Positions 33,920 through 42,931 of a stretch of 64,000 nucleotides of DNA are shown here, piece by piece. Made by a program: the position numbers and the translations under genes. The notes beneath the pieces are model-generated. The model did not search any database. It was not told the origin of the DNA and saw only the letters and a list, made by a program, of their open reading frames with translations. The stretch covers positions 326,043-390,042 of the forward strand of contig NZ_LR027850.1 in the NCBI RefSeq assembly GCF_900607235.1. Reading direction: 5' to 3'. Within the stretch, counting starts at the first letter, position 1. Each line of letters starts with the position of its first letter. The DNA comes from Olivibacter jilunii (GTDB lineage: Bacteria; Bacteroidota; Bacteroidia; Sphingobacteriales; Sphingobacteriaceae).

Positions 33920-36247
33920 ATGAAGTATTCTGAATATTTTACAAACTGTTCCAAACGGTTTGCACAATTCTTATCCGTTGTTATTTTTTTTCTATTAGTT
34001 GTTTTTCATCTACCTGTATCTGCTCAAAATGCCAAACCTTCGGACCTGACCGGATTCGTGACCGATTCTACAAAAAAGCCAATCTCCAGTGTTACGGTCG
34101 AAATTCGCGGGAAAGGGACTGTAGCTTCTTCCAACAGCAAGGGCAACTTTTCTATCTCTTTGTCGCAGATCAAGTCCTTTACCTTACGGCATATCAACTA
34201 TCAATCTGTGGAAGTTGATGTCGATTCCATTTCCGCATCCTCTTATCATTGGGTTCTTCAACCCAAAGTCAATATGTTGGACGTTATTTCGGTCACGGCC
34301 TCTGCCAAGCCAATTGAGCTTAGAAAAATTGCATCCAGTGTTTCTGTTTTACAAAAGGGAGCCCCGGAACTTCGACAGATCCAAACGATAGACGAGGCAT
34401 TGGCCTATTTGCCAGGTGTTTCAGTCGACCGCTCTCGGGGTTTAACAACTACCGGAACACATACGAGCGTCATCATGCGTGGAACCGGATCGGCAAATAG
34501 AACCCTGATACTGAAAGATGGGGTGCCCATCAACGACGCCTATACGGGAGGAGTTTCCGAATGGAATAGCTTGGCAGGTAATAGCATTGAACGCATAGAA
34601 GTGGTAAGGGGACCGGGCTCTTCGATTTATGGTTCTAATTCCATGGGAGGTACCATCAATCTCGTTACGCAAAGCCCTTCGGATAAGCCTACCCTTGGTG
34701 CAGATTTTCGCTACGGTTCGATGAATACCTATCAGGCAAGTGTTAAGGCAGGCAAGCAGTTTTCCGATCGGTGGGGGGCAATAGTATTTGCAGAATACAA
34801 GAAAACGGATGGTTATGCCTATATGGCCGACAGCCTCTGGAAGAATTATTATGTAAAGCCGAGCATGAAACTGCTCAATGTGAATGCCAAAGTAGCTTAT
34901 CATTTCCCCTCTGCAGGAACCCTTACGGCCATAGCGGATTACAATCTGCAACAGCCTTTATCGGGTACTACCACCATTTACGATGATCGTAGTGTCGGGG
35001 GAAACTATCAGTTGCGTTACACCAATCCAGCAGCTGTATACGCTCCGGATGTACTTGTCTACTATAATGTGCAGGATCGTGAGTCGAACGCCATTAAATG
35101 GAATCAGGAAAGCAATGCCTTTGATGAGCGTTATTACGATTCACGAGTGCCATTGGACACCTACGGACTGATCGCCAAGGTACATCGTACCTGGGGAGCA
35201 AATGTGGTTACGGTGGGAGCGGACATCCGATTTACCGAAGTAGTATCCCGTAAATATTACTACGAACAAGGTATTCAGGATTTTACCGGCAGACAGGATT
35301 TCGTTTCTTTCTTCGTTAATGACGATTTGGATATTACAGATCGCCTCCATGCTAACATAGGACTAAGGTATGACCATTGGGCTAACCGAAACGGGAAATT
35401 CTTTGACAATATGTCTGGCAATGATATAGCCATCGCTTACGATAACGCTAGTTCTGACATCGTCAATCCCAAAGTGGGAATCAGTTACGATCTGCTGCAT
35501 AACCTGCGCCTAAGGGCGGTGTACGCTACCGGATTCCGCGCACCAAGTAGTTTCTATATGTACAATGCCGCCCCCTTGGGCTCGTCTTTCCGTTTGGGAA
35601 ACCCACGCTTGAAGCCCGAGCGGATGCGGTATTCCTATGATATTGGTGTGGATTTTCAACTATCGGATAAACTGGAGCTTTCCGGTACATTGTATACTTC
35701 CCAATACAGTGATTTTCTTGCGGCAGTGCTGATTGATGCCAATGAAGTTCCGGCTTACCTAGATGTTAAGGGCCTGCCGGTACGGCAATATATCAACATT
35801 GGAAAAGTGAATCTATGGGGAGCGGAAAGCTTTGCCCGTTACCGCTTAACTTCAGACTTTTCGGTACAGGCTAGCTACTTCTATAATTCATCGGAGATAA
35901 AACGGTATGAAACCAATCCGGAATACGAAGGAAATGACATGAGTGATAACCCGTCCCACAATGTGAGCGGGGCATTCATATTTGATCGCGTCCAACTGTT
36001 TCATTTGAGCCTGTGGGGCAGACATACGGGAACTTATTATGGTGATCTGGAAAACACGCCGGAAAAAACCATGCCTGCTGTTACGGTTTTCGACATCAAG
36101 TTCGGTAAGGCGATCGGACCGTTGACACTCAACGTCAATGTGACCAACCTGTTTGATAAACGCTATTACGGAAGTTATACCTCTCCAACAAGTTATTACT
36201 ATGCTCCGGGAAGGAGTGTCTTTGCCGGAATAACTTATCAATTGTAA
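33920..36247 (+). CDS. TonB-dependent receptor of haem/cobalamin type (HmuR-like)
   Basis: This 775-residue outer-membrane receptor has a signal peptide (to about residue 36, PVSAQN), a carboxypeptidase-regulatory-like domain (about 42-115), a plug (about 130-250) with ALAYLPGVSVDRSRG, IMRGTG and RIEVVRGPGSSIYGSNSMGG, and a 22-strand-type barrel ending in FAGITYQL. It imports a substrate with energy from TonB-ExbBD. The next three genes (ExbB-like, DUF2149, CobN-like) match the order of hmuR-associated loci, so haem or another tetrapyrrole is the favoured ligand. A degenerate half operator (ATAGTTGCAT) is seen near 33867. Confidence 0.88.
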   Translation: MKYSEYFTNCSKRFAQFLSVVIFFLLVVFHLPVSAQNAKPSDLTGFVTDSTKKPISSVTVEIRGKGTVASSNSKGNFSISLSQIKSFTLRHINYQSVEVDVDSISASSYHWVLQPKVNMLDVISVTASAKPIELRKIASSVSVLQKGAPELRQIQTIDEALAYLPGVSVDRSRGLTTTGTHTSVIMRGTGSANRTLILKDGVPINDAYTGGVSEWNSLAGNSIERIEVVRGPGSSIYGSNSMGGTINLVTQSPSDKPTLGADFRYGSMNTYQASVKAGKQFSDRWGAIVFAEYKKTDGYAYMADSLWKNYYVKPSMKLLNVNAKVAYHFPSAGTLTAIADYNLQQPLSGTTTIYDDRSVGGNYQLRYTNPAAVYAPDVLVYYNVQDRESNAIKWNQESNAFDERYYDSRVPLDTYGLIAKVHRTWGANVVTVGADIRFTEVVSRKYYYEQGIQDFTGRQDFVSFFVNDDLDITDRLHANIGLRYDHWANRNGKFFDNMSGNDIAIAYDNASSDIVNPKVGISYDLLHNLRLRAVYATGFRAPSSFYMYNAAPLGSSFRLGNPRLKPERMRYSYDIGVDFQLSDKLELSGTLYTSQYSDFLAAVLIDANEVPAYLDVKGLPVRQYINIGKVNLWGAESFARYRLTSDFSVQASYFYNSSEIKRYETNPEYEGNDMSDNPSHNVSGAFIFDRVQLFHLSLWGRHTGTYYGDLENTPEKTMPAVTVFDIKFGKAIGPLTLNVNVTNLFDKRYYGSYTSPTSYYYAPGRSVFAGITYQL

Positions 36248-36265
36248 AACAAAAAACTAAAAAAA

Positions 36266-36859
36266 ATGACCGAATTTATTGATCGTTTTCTCTTTCAGCT
36301 CACAGAGCTTCTGCATGCCCCGGTTTTATTGGCACTTTTTGCCATGGTAGTCTGGACATTGATCAGTATTGGGGCCTTTTTTCGCACCTGGTTGATGCGC
36401 GTACGAAAACCCAGGGAAGCTGTTCATACATTTTTCGCTCAGCACGAAGGCGAAATAACAGCTTTACTAACCGATAGCCCCTATGCTGATATACAGTTGA
36501 CCGAACTGGTTCGCTCTTGGGAAAAAAAGCAGAACAGCCGTTTGGATAACATTCGTTTTTTAATCAAAACGGGGCCATCCATCGGCTTGGTAGGTACGCT
36601 GATTCCTATGGGTCAGGCGCTGTCTTCCCTTTCCAGTGGCGACATGGCGGCCATGTCCGGTAACATGCTGACCGCCTTTACCTCTACCATTATCGGACTG
36701 GTCTGTGGAACGGTGGCCTACCTGATTAGCTTGAAATGGGAAAAATGGCTGCATGCAGATTTTCTTGCCTGCGAAGTAGAGGCGGAAACCCGTTTAAGGT
36801 TTGCCGGTTTAAAGCAAGCGGAAACCGATTCTACCCTCATTTACAATCAATCGCTTTAG
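36266..36859 (+). CDS. MotA/TolQ/ExbB-family proton channel protein
   Basis: The product has 197 residues and three membrane segments (about 14-36, 106-128 and 136-158). Segments 2 and 3 form the MotA/TolQ/ExbB channel domain: FLIKTGPSIGLVGTLIPMG and LTAFTSTIIGLVCGTVAYLI. The family uses proton flow to drive partner proteins. It starts 18 bp after the TonB receptor and ends 1 bp before the DUF2149 gene, which would play the ExbD-like role. In Porphyromonas and Bacteroides hmu loci a channel of this type accompanies the CobN-like chelatase, so the pair may energise that enzyme or the receptor. Confidence 0.88.
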   Translation: MTEFIDRFLFQLTELLHAPVLLALFAMVVWTLISIGAFFRTWLMRVRKPREAVHTFFAQHEGEITALLTDSPYADIQLTELVRSWEKKQNSRLDNIRFLIKTGPSIGLVGTLIPMGQALSSLSSGDMAAMSGNMLTAFTSTIIGLVCGTVAYLISLKWEKWLHADFLACEVEAETRLRFAGLKQAETDSTLIYNQSL

Positions 36860-36860
36860 C

Positions 36861-37205
36861 ATGAAATTACTAAGAGTACACCAGGGGCGCGAGGATCAAA
36901 CACCTCTCGAGGACCCCATAAGTGGCATTGCCAACCTTTTCGATATCAGTGTTGTGCTTATTGTCGCTATGATAGTTGCGTTGATGACGGCGCTCAACAT
37001 GCTGGAGTTGTTCGATCCCAATACGGAGGTAACCTTAACAAAGAAAAATGCACAGGGTCAGATGGAAATCATCTCCAAGAAGGGAAGGGAAATCAAAGTT
37101 AAGAAATTATCGCAAGAAGAAGCTGCCGGCCATGGCGAACGCTTAGGTACGGCCTATCAATTGGAAGATGGACAGATTATTTATGTGCCGGAAAATGTTC
37201 AGTAA
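36861..37205 (+). CDS. DUF2149 protein (ExbD-like partner)
   Basis: The 114-residue protein has one membrane segment at about 28-48 (FDISVVLIVAMIVALMTALN) preceded by an N-terminal cytoplasmic stretch with DPISGIANLFD, typical of DUF2149, and a C-terminal periplasmic domain ending QLEDGQIIYVPE. Topology and neighbours mirror ExbD/TolR. It overlaps the CobN-like gene by 11 bp (start 37195) or 38 bp (start 37168), so the genes are translationally coupled. Confidence 0.85.
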   Translation: MKLLRVHQGREDQTPLEDPISGIANLFDISVVLIVAMIVALMTALNMLELFDPNTEVTLTKKNAQGQMEIISKKGREIKVKKLSQEEAAGHGERLGTAYQLEDGQIIYVPENVQ

Positions 37206-40200
37206 AACAGTATTTATTCGTATCGTATTATGGAGTCAGCTTGTTCTGTGCTTTGCGTTGGAGGCTTTTTGTGCGCCTGCACCGAAAAAGATAGTGATAC
37301 TGGTTTCCGAAAATTATAGTAAACCTGTTGCCGAGGCAATTGCCCAACTGCACAAGCTTCCTGGCTTCACCGATGCTTATCTGGTATCAACAGCCATTGA
37401 CGGAAATGCCGTAGCGGATGTGGGAGGTGCAGATCTAGCCGTCTGCTATGTGCATACCCCGGTCGTACTACAGCGTTTTTCTGCGGAGCTACAGCGCATC
37501 GTTAAACGTGGCGGACATGTATATGCGCTTGGTAACACGCCGGAAGCGGATAGTTATGGCAAGCAGGGCATTCGCTTCGACCCGGAAGTGGCTGCTTATT
37601 TCGAGCATCCCAGCCCGGATAATCTGGCCAATATGATACTAATGCTGTTGAATAGACATTTGGAATCGACCTATCCGGTAAAGCCGGTTGTCCCCTTTCT
37701 GGAAAATGGCATCGTTTCTCTTCGGAGTGGGGAGGTATACGCAAGCTTTGAACGATATGCCCAAGCCGAAAGACTGGGGGAGCGCCCGTTGGTAGGTTTG
37801 TATATGTTCCGTTACGAAGCAGTTACCCGTCAGTGGGAGTATATGAAGTCTTATGCGGATGCCTTAGATACGGCTGGTTTCGATGTGATGCCCTTTTATG
37901 GCCATCCACTTGATCAGGCAATCGAAGATCATTGTTTGGATGCCGACGGAGGCTCTCGTTTATCGGCCCTGTTGAATTTTTCTTCTTTGCCGGGAGCGTC
38001 CAACGAACGGCTTCAGGCGGCATTTTCCCGTATGGGTGTACCGGTAATCAATGCCATCACAATCAGTGACGATACAGCAGCTTGGCATGCCTCCTCCTTG
38101 GGGATACCACTTGCGGCGCGTGCCTTATCGCTTGCCCGTCAGGAACTAAGCGGTCAGATACAGCCGATAATAGCGGCAAGCACCGAATCTGTAGCATCCG
38201 CCGGTGCGGCTGGATACCGCGTCAAATACGCGCCTGAAAGCCGTGTACGAAGATTGGTGGGGCGTGTAAAAGCGTGGTCAAGATTGCAAAGCCTGCCCAA
38301 CCGGGATAAAAAAATTGCGCTGATTTATTATAACGGGCATCCGGGTAAAAATAATATTGGTGCCAGTTACCTGAATGTGCTGCCCAAGAGCCTTACGGCC
38401 ATTTTAAAACGTATGGGTGAAGCGAAATATGATCTTGGTGGTCAAACTCCTGATCCCATTACCGTATTTGATGACGTCATGAACGGAGGCCGTAATATCG
38501 GTACTTGGGCACCGGCGGAACTGGATCGGTTAGTGCAGGAAACGCATCCCGTACTGGTTCCGGTGGAGACCTATAAAAAATGGTTCGGACAGTTGCATCC
38601 TGCTTTCCAAAAGCAGGTAATAAAAAAGTGGGGTGAACCGGAAGATTCAAAGATCATGACCTGGCGTGATCCGGAAGGAAAGATTTATTTTGTTTTGCCT
38701 CGAATCGCCTACGGCAATATTAACCTGATGCCCCAACCGGCCAGGGGTTGGGACGAAGACGCTCAGGCCTTGTACCACGATGTTTCGCTTCCTCCACATC
38801 ACCAATACGTTGCCTTTTATCTGTACCTACAAAAAGGTATGCCCGCCGATGCGGTCATCCATCTGGGAACACATGGAACACAGGAATGGCTTTCAGGACG
38901 TGAAGTGGGGTTTGATGATGACGATGCGCCAGAAGCACTGATGGGTAACCTGGTTAACATTTATCCCTACATTATGGACAATGTAGGGGAAGGAACACAG
39001 GCCAAAAGGCGTGGAATGGCCGTGATTATTGATCATTTAACGCCGCCCTTTGATCAGGCCACCTTAAGACCCGAGTTGCGTGAACTTGCGGGGACCATCA
39101 ACGATTATGATGTGGCTTCCGGCAAAAGTGAAGCACTCGCTGCTGTTCACCTGCGCACAATCAATCGGCTGGCCAGGGAGGCAAATATAGGGAAGGATCT
39201 AGGTATTGATGGCGACATTAAAGCAGAAGATGTACAAAGACTGGAACATTACCTGCAGGAAATCCAGGAGACGCTTAGCCCAATGGGAATGCATACCTTT
39301 GGGCAATCACCGGATTCGGTGATGGCGATAAAAACGGCAGAAGCTATCGTTGGGCGGATGCAGGGGATACCCAAGGATTCACTTGCCGTGCTACTGATGG
39401 ATGTTTACCAGCGCATTATGATCAGTGGCCAACGAGAGCTGGATGCACTGATGACAGCTCTTAATGGAAAGTATGTGGAAGCGGGTTCAGGTAATGATCC
39501 TATTCGAAATCCTTCGGCACTTCCTACAGGAAAGAATTTTTATTCCTTTGACCCCGACCGTATTCCCACCACAGACACTTATCGAGAAGGAGAGAAGCTG
39601 GCTAATCAGTTGATCGCTGATTACCGTGGCAGACACGATGGCCAGTATCCGGATAAGGTGGGATTTAATCTATGGTCGGTGGAAACCATCCGCCATGAAG
39701 GTATTATGGAATCTCAGATATTGAGTTTATTGGGGATAAAGCCTACTTATGATGGCTTTGGGCGGTTGAAAGGAGTAGAAGCAATTGCAGATACTGCGCT
39801 TGGGCGACCGCGTATCGATGTGGTCATCACGCCCTCCGGCTTGTATCGCGACCTATTTCCCAATCTAATGCTGTTATTAGATAAAGCGGTTTCTTTGGCC
39901 TATCAGCAAGATGGTGCTAACTATTTGCGGGAACATATTGACCAAAGTGTGGACAAGCTGTTGTCTTCCGGACTCAAAGACACTACCCTCGCCCGTCAGC
40001 TGGCTAGTATACGCCTGTTCAGCACGAAGAGTGGAAGTTACGGAAACGGCTTGAACGATGTGGTTCAGGCCTCCGATAAGTGGAAAAAAGACCAGAAGGT
40101 TGGGGCTGTTTACTTTAACCGGATGGGACATTTATATGGGCAGGGTCTTTGGGGAAACATACCGGATGGGGAACTCCCGGAAACAGCAAAGGACCTAGCG

Positions 40201-41205
40201 GTATCGCTTTTTAAAAGTGCCTTATCCGGGACGAAGGCAGTTGTTCATAGCCGCTCTACCAATGTTTACGGCGCGTTGGATAACGACGATTTTTTTCAGG
40301 CATTGGGTGGGATGGCGATGGCGGTACGCCATGTTGACGGGGCGTCGCCCGATGTGATGATTACCAACCTGGCCGACCCGAGAAATACCCGCCAGGAATC
40401 GCTAAACAAATTTATCGGAAGGGAGATGAATACCCGTTACCTTAATCCCAAATGGATTGAAAAAATGCTAGATGAAGGATACGCTGGAGCACGGATGATC
40501 GGCCAGGTAGCAGATAATATGTGGGGATGGCAGGTCACAACGCCGGAAGCGATCGATGCACAGAAATGGGAGGATTGGATGGATACTTATGTCAATGATC
40601 AGTACAATCTGGATGTTAAAGGGCGGTTTGCAAAAGCCGGTAACACTTATGCTTACCAGACGATGCTGGCCCGCATGCTGGAAGTGGTCAGGAAAAACTA
40701 TTGGAAACCCGACGAACAGCGTTTGCAGCAGCTGATGACCGAATACCTGAAAACTGCCGAAGAAACGGGACTTTCCTGCGCTGACAATGTATGTGGAAAT
40801 GGAGCCTTGACAGATTTCCTAAAGCAAAGGGCTAATAACACAGGAAATAAGGAGCTAGTAAGCAATCTGATAGAACAGTTGGGTAAAATCCATACAAGTT
40901 CATCCAGCTCTGTAAAGGGTAATGCTGCGAAAGCGGTGGCAGAACCTCGAAAACCTGTTAAAGGTCGGGCAAGATCAGGGCGGTGGTCGAAAGATCCCGG
41001 AACGACTGGGCAGAATGCTCCCGTAGAAAAAGAAGCAGGGAAGTCCACTCCCGTCAAGGGCTATAAAATGGAAGAAACCAGTTGGCAAGCGAACGATAAG
41101 AATCAGAAAGCACAACACGTTTCATCAGCATCTTATGATGGTTTGTTGATAAGCGTCATTGCCTTGTTGATTGGCTTCGGATTTTGGTTTGGCAAAAGGT
41201 ACTAA
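37195..41205 (+). CDS. Membrane-anchored CobN/HmuS-like chelatase
   Basis: From ATG 37195 (which gives the best signal peptide, MFSKTVFIRIVLWSQLVLCF to about residue 30) the protein has 1336 residues; 37168 and 37183 are alternatives. The body is a CobN/magnesium-chelatase-H domain with AVIHLGTHGTQEWLSGREVG, YPYIMDNVGEGTQAKRRGMA and VIIDHLTPPFDQ, plus later FNLWSVETIRHEGIMESQIL and NLADPRNTRQESL. A basic, low-complexity linker and one C-terminal membrane helix (YDGLLISVIALLIGFGFWFG) end it. A secreted, membrane-tethered CobN is not a cobalamin biosynthesis enzyme but matches HmuS, implicated in removing iron from haem. The ExbB-like/DUF2149 genes directly upstream support this. Confidence 0.85.
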   Translation: MFSKTVFIRIVLWSQLVLCFALEAFCAPAPKKIVILVSENYSKPVAEAIAQLHKLPGFTDAYLVSTAIDGNAVADVGGADLAVCYVHTPVVLQRFSAELQRIVKRGGHVYALGNTPEADSYGKQGIRFDPEVAAYFEHPSPDNLANMILMLLNRHLESTYPVKPVVPFLENGIVSLRSGEVYASFERYAQAERLGERPLVGLYMFRYEAVTRQWEYMKSYADALDTAGFDVMPFYGHPLDQAIEDHCLDADGGSRLSALLNFSSLPGASNERLQAAFSRMGVPVINAITISDDTAAWHASSLGIPLAARALSLARQELSGQIQPIIAASTESVASAGAAGYRVKYAPESRVRRLVGRVKAWSRLQSLPNRDKKIALIYYNGHPGKNNIGASYLNVLPKSLTAILKRMGEAKYDLGGQTPDPITVFDDVMNGGRNIGTWAPAELDRLVQETHPVLVPVETYKKWFGQLHPAFQKQVIKKWGEPEDSKIMTWRDPEGKIYFVLPRIAYGNINLMPQPARGWDEDAQALYHDVSLPPHHQYVAFYLYLQKGMPADAVIHLGTHGTQEWLSGREVGFDDDDAPEALMGNLVNIYPYIMDNVGEGTQAKRRGMAVIIDHLTPPFDQATLRPELRELAGTINDYDVASGKSEALAAVHLRTINRLAREANIGKDLGIDGDIKAEDVQRLEHYLQEIQETLSPMGMHTFGQSPDSVMAIKTAEAIVGRMQGIPKDSLAVLLMDVYQRIMISGQRELDALMTALNGKYVEAGSGNDPIRNPSALPTGKNFYSFDPDRIPTTDTYREGEKLANQLIADYRGRHDGQYPDKVGFNLWSVETIRHEGIMESQILSLLGIKPTYDGFGRLKGVEAIADTALGRPRIDVVITPSGLYRDLFPNLMLLLDKAVSLAYQQDGANYLREHIDQSVDKLLSSGLKDTTLARQLASIRLFSTKSGSYGNGLNDVVQASDKWKKDQKVGAVYFNRMGHLYGQGLWGNIPDGELPETAKDLAVSLFKSALSGTKAVVHSRSTNVYGALDNDDFFQALGGMAMAVRHVDGASPDVMITNLADPRNTRQESLNKFIGREMNTRYLNPKWIEKMLDEGYAGARMIGQVADNMWGWQVTTPEAIDAQKWEDWMDTYVNDQYNLDVKGRFAKAGNTYAYQTMLARMLEVVRKNYWKPDEQRLQQLMTEYLKTAEETGLSCADNVCGNGALTDFLKQRANNTGNKELVSNLIEQLGKIHTSSSSSVKGNAAKAVAEPRKPVKGRARSGRWSKDPGTTGQNAPVEKEAGKSTPVKGYKMEETSWQANDKNQKAQHVSSASYDGLLISVIALLIGFGFWFGKRY

Positions 41206-41227
41206 TCGATATTTTCTTTTATCCACC

Positions 41228-41671
41228 CTATTGCTCCTCATGAAATTCAAAGCGTCCGGTTCCTTCTTCTATATTTATTCGATAAACGATCAAGCTATTC
41301 CGAAGCTCAGGACTTATCGCGTGAGAAGGGTCCCGTCCCGGATCATTGGTGTTTGGCATAATACGTAAAATGAGGCCTTGCATGGCCTGTTGACGCTCCA
41401 TGTCTTTCAGTTCTTCAAAGGTTCCCCAAAGAATAGCACTTTTCCACTTGAACATGCTTTCAACTTCATCAACCTGAAAACAGACGCGTGGATTTTTCCG
41501 TAGCATTTCTATTTTTTTACCTTCACCGGAATGAGCATATATCGCATTATTTTGGTATACATAGTTGATTGGCACTATATAAGTTTCGCCGTTTGCGTGG
41601 CATCCAAGCCGGCCGATGAATTGGCTTTTCAATAAATCGACTATTTCTTTCTTATTTAATTCTCCAAGCAT
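41228..41671 (-). CDS. Pyridoxamine 5'-phosphate oxidase family (flavin-binding) protein
   Basis: The 147-residue split-barrel protein shows MLGELNKKEIVDLLKSQFIG, RLGCHANGETYIVPINYVYQ, AIYAHSGEGKKIEMLRKNP and VCFQVDEV, the pattern of the PPOX/Nim (nitroimidazole-reductase-like) group that binds FMN. It probably acts as a cytoplasmic flavoenzyme reducing small molecules. It is convergent with the CobN-like gene at 22 bp and is not obviously part of that operon. Confidence 0.85.
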   Translation of the reverse strand: MLGELNKKEIVDLLKSQFIGRLGCHANGETYIVPINYVYQNNAIYAHSGEGKKIEMLRKNPRVCFQVDEVESMFKWKSAILWGTFEELKDMERQQAMQGLILRIMPNTNDPGRDPSHAISPELRNSLIVYRINIEEGTGRFEFHEEQ

Positions 41672-42376
41672 GATGCATCTTTCACTAAAAGTACGTAAAA
41701 CCTTCGATCTTTAAAAGTAATAGTTTTTCAGATAGCTAGTGAGATTCTATACATTGCAGGTGTGAGCATATTTGGAACTATATAAAAAACGGATCGGAGT
41801 GCCATATTCCTCATGCCCTGATGGTATTAAATTTTTCGATCAGTTTATAAACATCCGTATAAGGCTCCCCCTTTTTCGTAGGCCGCTTCTCAAATAGTAA
41901 TTATCTTCTATTTCGTAGATCTCAGTTTAGCTGAGATCTATAGAGATTCAAAAGAATAGGCTATGCGTTTATCGCTACCATCGAACTAGGTGCGTCTGGT
42001 ATCGATCCCGTTAGAGCTGGTAATACTGCTATTGTACAATTCGCTGTTCGGTTATTACAATCACTTGATTTTGTGGTGTATTGAATTTTGTGTTAAATAT
42101 GTCAATGATAAGTACAGTCCCCGAAATCCCTGGGCGACTACCGAATCAACAAACTTGTATAATTAATGATGTCTATGAATTAGACATCTGTCCGCCTAAA
42201 GTATAGGCATATTTTTAGAATTCAAAAAAAACGCTGCTCGAAATGTAAAGGAAGTTTCAATAACCAGATCAAAACTTTCATCTACTCAATTTTTAAAATT
42301 TGTTGCAAACTAAAAGCAAACGTTATAGATGCTCTTTTTATATAAAAAATAACTATATTTACTAAATACATAAATC
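41672..42376. other. 705-bp region with inverted repeats and a possible coding remnant
   Basis: No complete gene is visible. Two perfect inverted repeats occur: TAGATCTCAG/CTGAGATCTA with a 5-nt loop (41916-41940) and GATGTCTA/TAGACATC with a 5-nt loop (42168-42188). On the minus strand, 41811-41893 reads as a protein-like C-terminal fragment (PYTDVYKLIEKFNTIRA, then stop) without any start, suggesting a decayed gene of unknown family. Confidence 0.45.
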
Positions 42377-42682
42377 ATGAGTGGTCACACACAAATAAAA
42401 GATCCGAACGGTGAGGCGATAATTTTACCCTATACCATCTCGAAGAAAGAAGTTCAATTGGCCGTCTACGGTATTTCCGGAAAAGAATACCGCCTAATTA
42501 CATATCGAGGAACACAGCAGGTGGATTTTACGATAACTTATTCAAAAGGGCACTGGATACAGCTCGACAAAAACAACCGTGTGATATTAAAAGCCAATCG
42601 GATATATGAACTCCTGTTGTCAATTTATACACTCGAAGACGTAGTCAAAAAAAATAAAAATCTTGCGGCTTTGGTCGTATAA
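42377..42682 (+). CDS. Hypothetical small cytoplasmic protein
   Basis: The 101-residue product is not recognised. It has no signal peptide or membrane segment. The sequence reads as alternating beta strands (EAIILPYTISKKEVQLAVYG, then EYRLITYRG) and a short C-terminal helix (YELLLSIYTLEDVV). The ATG is about 10 nt after a probable start site: a -7-like TATATTTA lies at 42354-42361 within a 15-mer (TAACTATATTTACTA) shared with the promoter of the ECF sigma gene at 28473. Confidence 0.55.
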   Translation: MSGHTQIKDPNGEAIILPYTISKKEVQLAVYGISGKEYRLITYRGTQQVDFTITYSKGHWIQLDKNNRVILKANRIYELLLSIYTLEDVVKKNKNLAALVV

Positions 42683-42931
42683 ACTCCAGCTCTTTATTTA
42701 TAAGCAGCCACTTCCATTGTTGCCATAAATCCCGTTGTTCTACACGTTCTCATTTTTTTCGACTTCTCCCCACTGATTTTAATCGTGAACTCAGCATAGG
42801 TATTCGAGTGAAAACGGCACTTACTTTTAAACAACGTCAACTAAATCAAGTTCTAAAACAACTAACCAGCTATTGATAGGAACCCGATTTGAAGCGAATT
42901 CATAACTAAATAACGCCATAAAATAAAGAAA

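Noticed and set aside
37195-41205. CobN as a cobalamin-biosynthesis cobaltochelatase
   Set aside because: Signal peptide, C-terminal membrane helix and receptor/ExbB-like context argue for an HmuS-like periplasmic role; no CobS/CobT or other cob genes are present.
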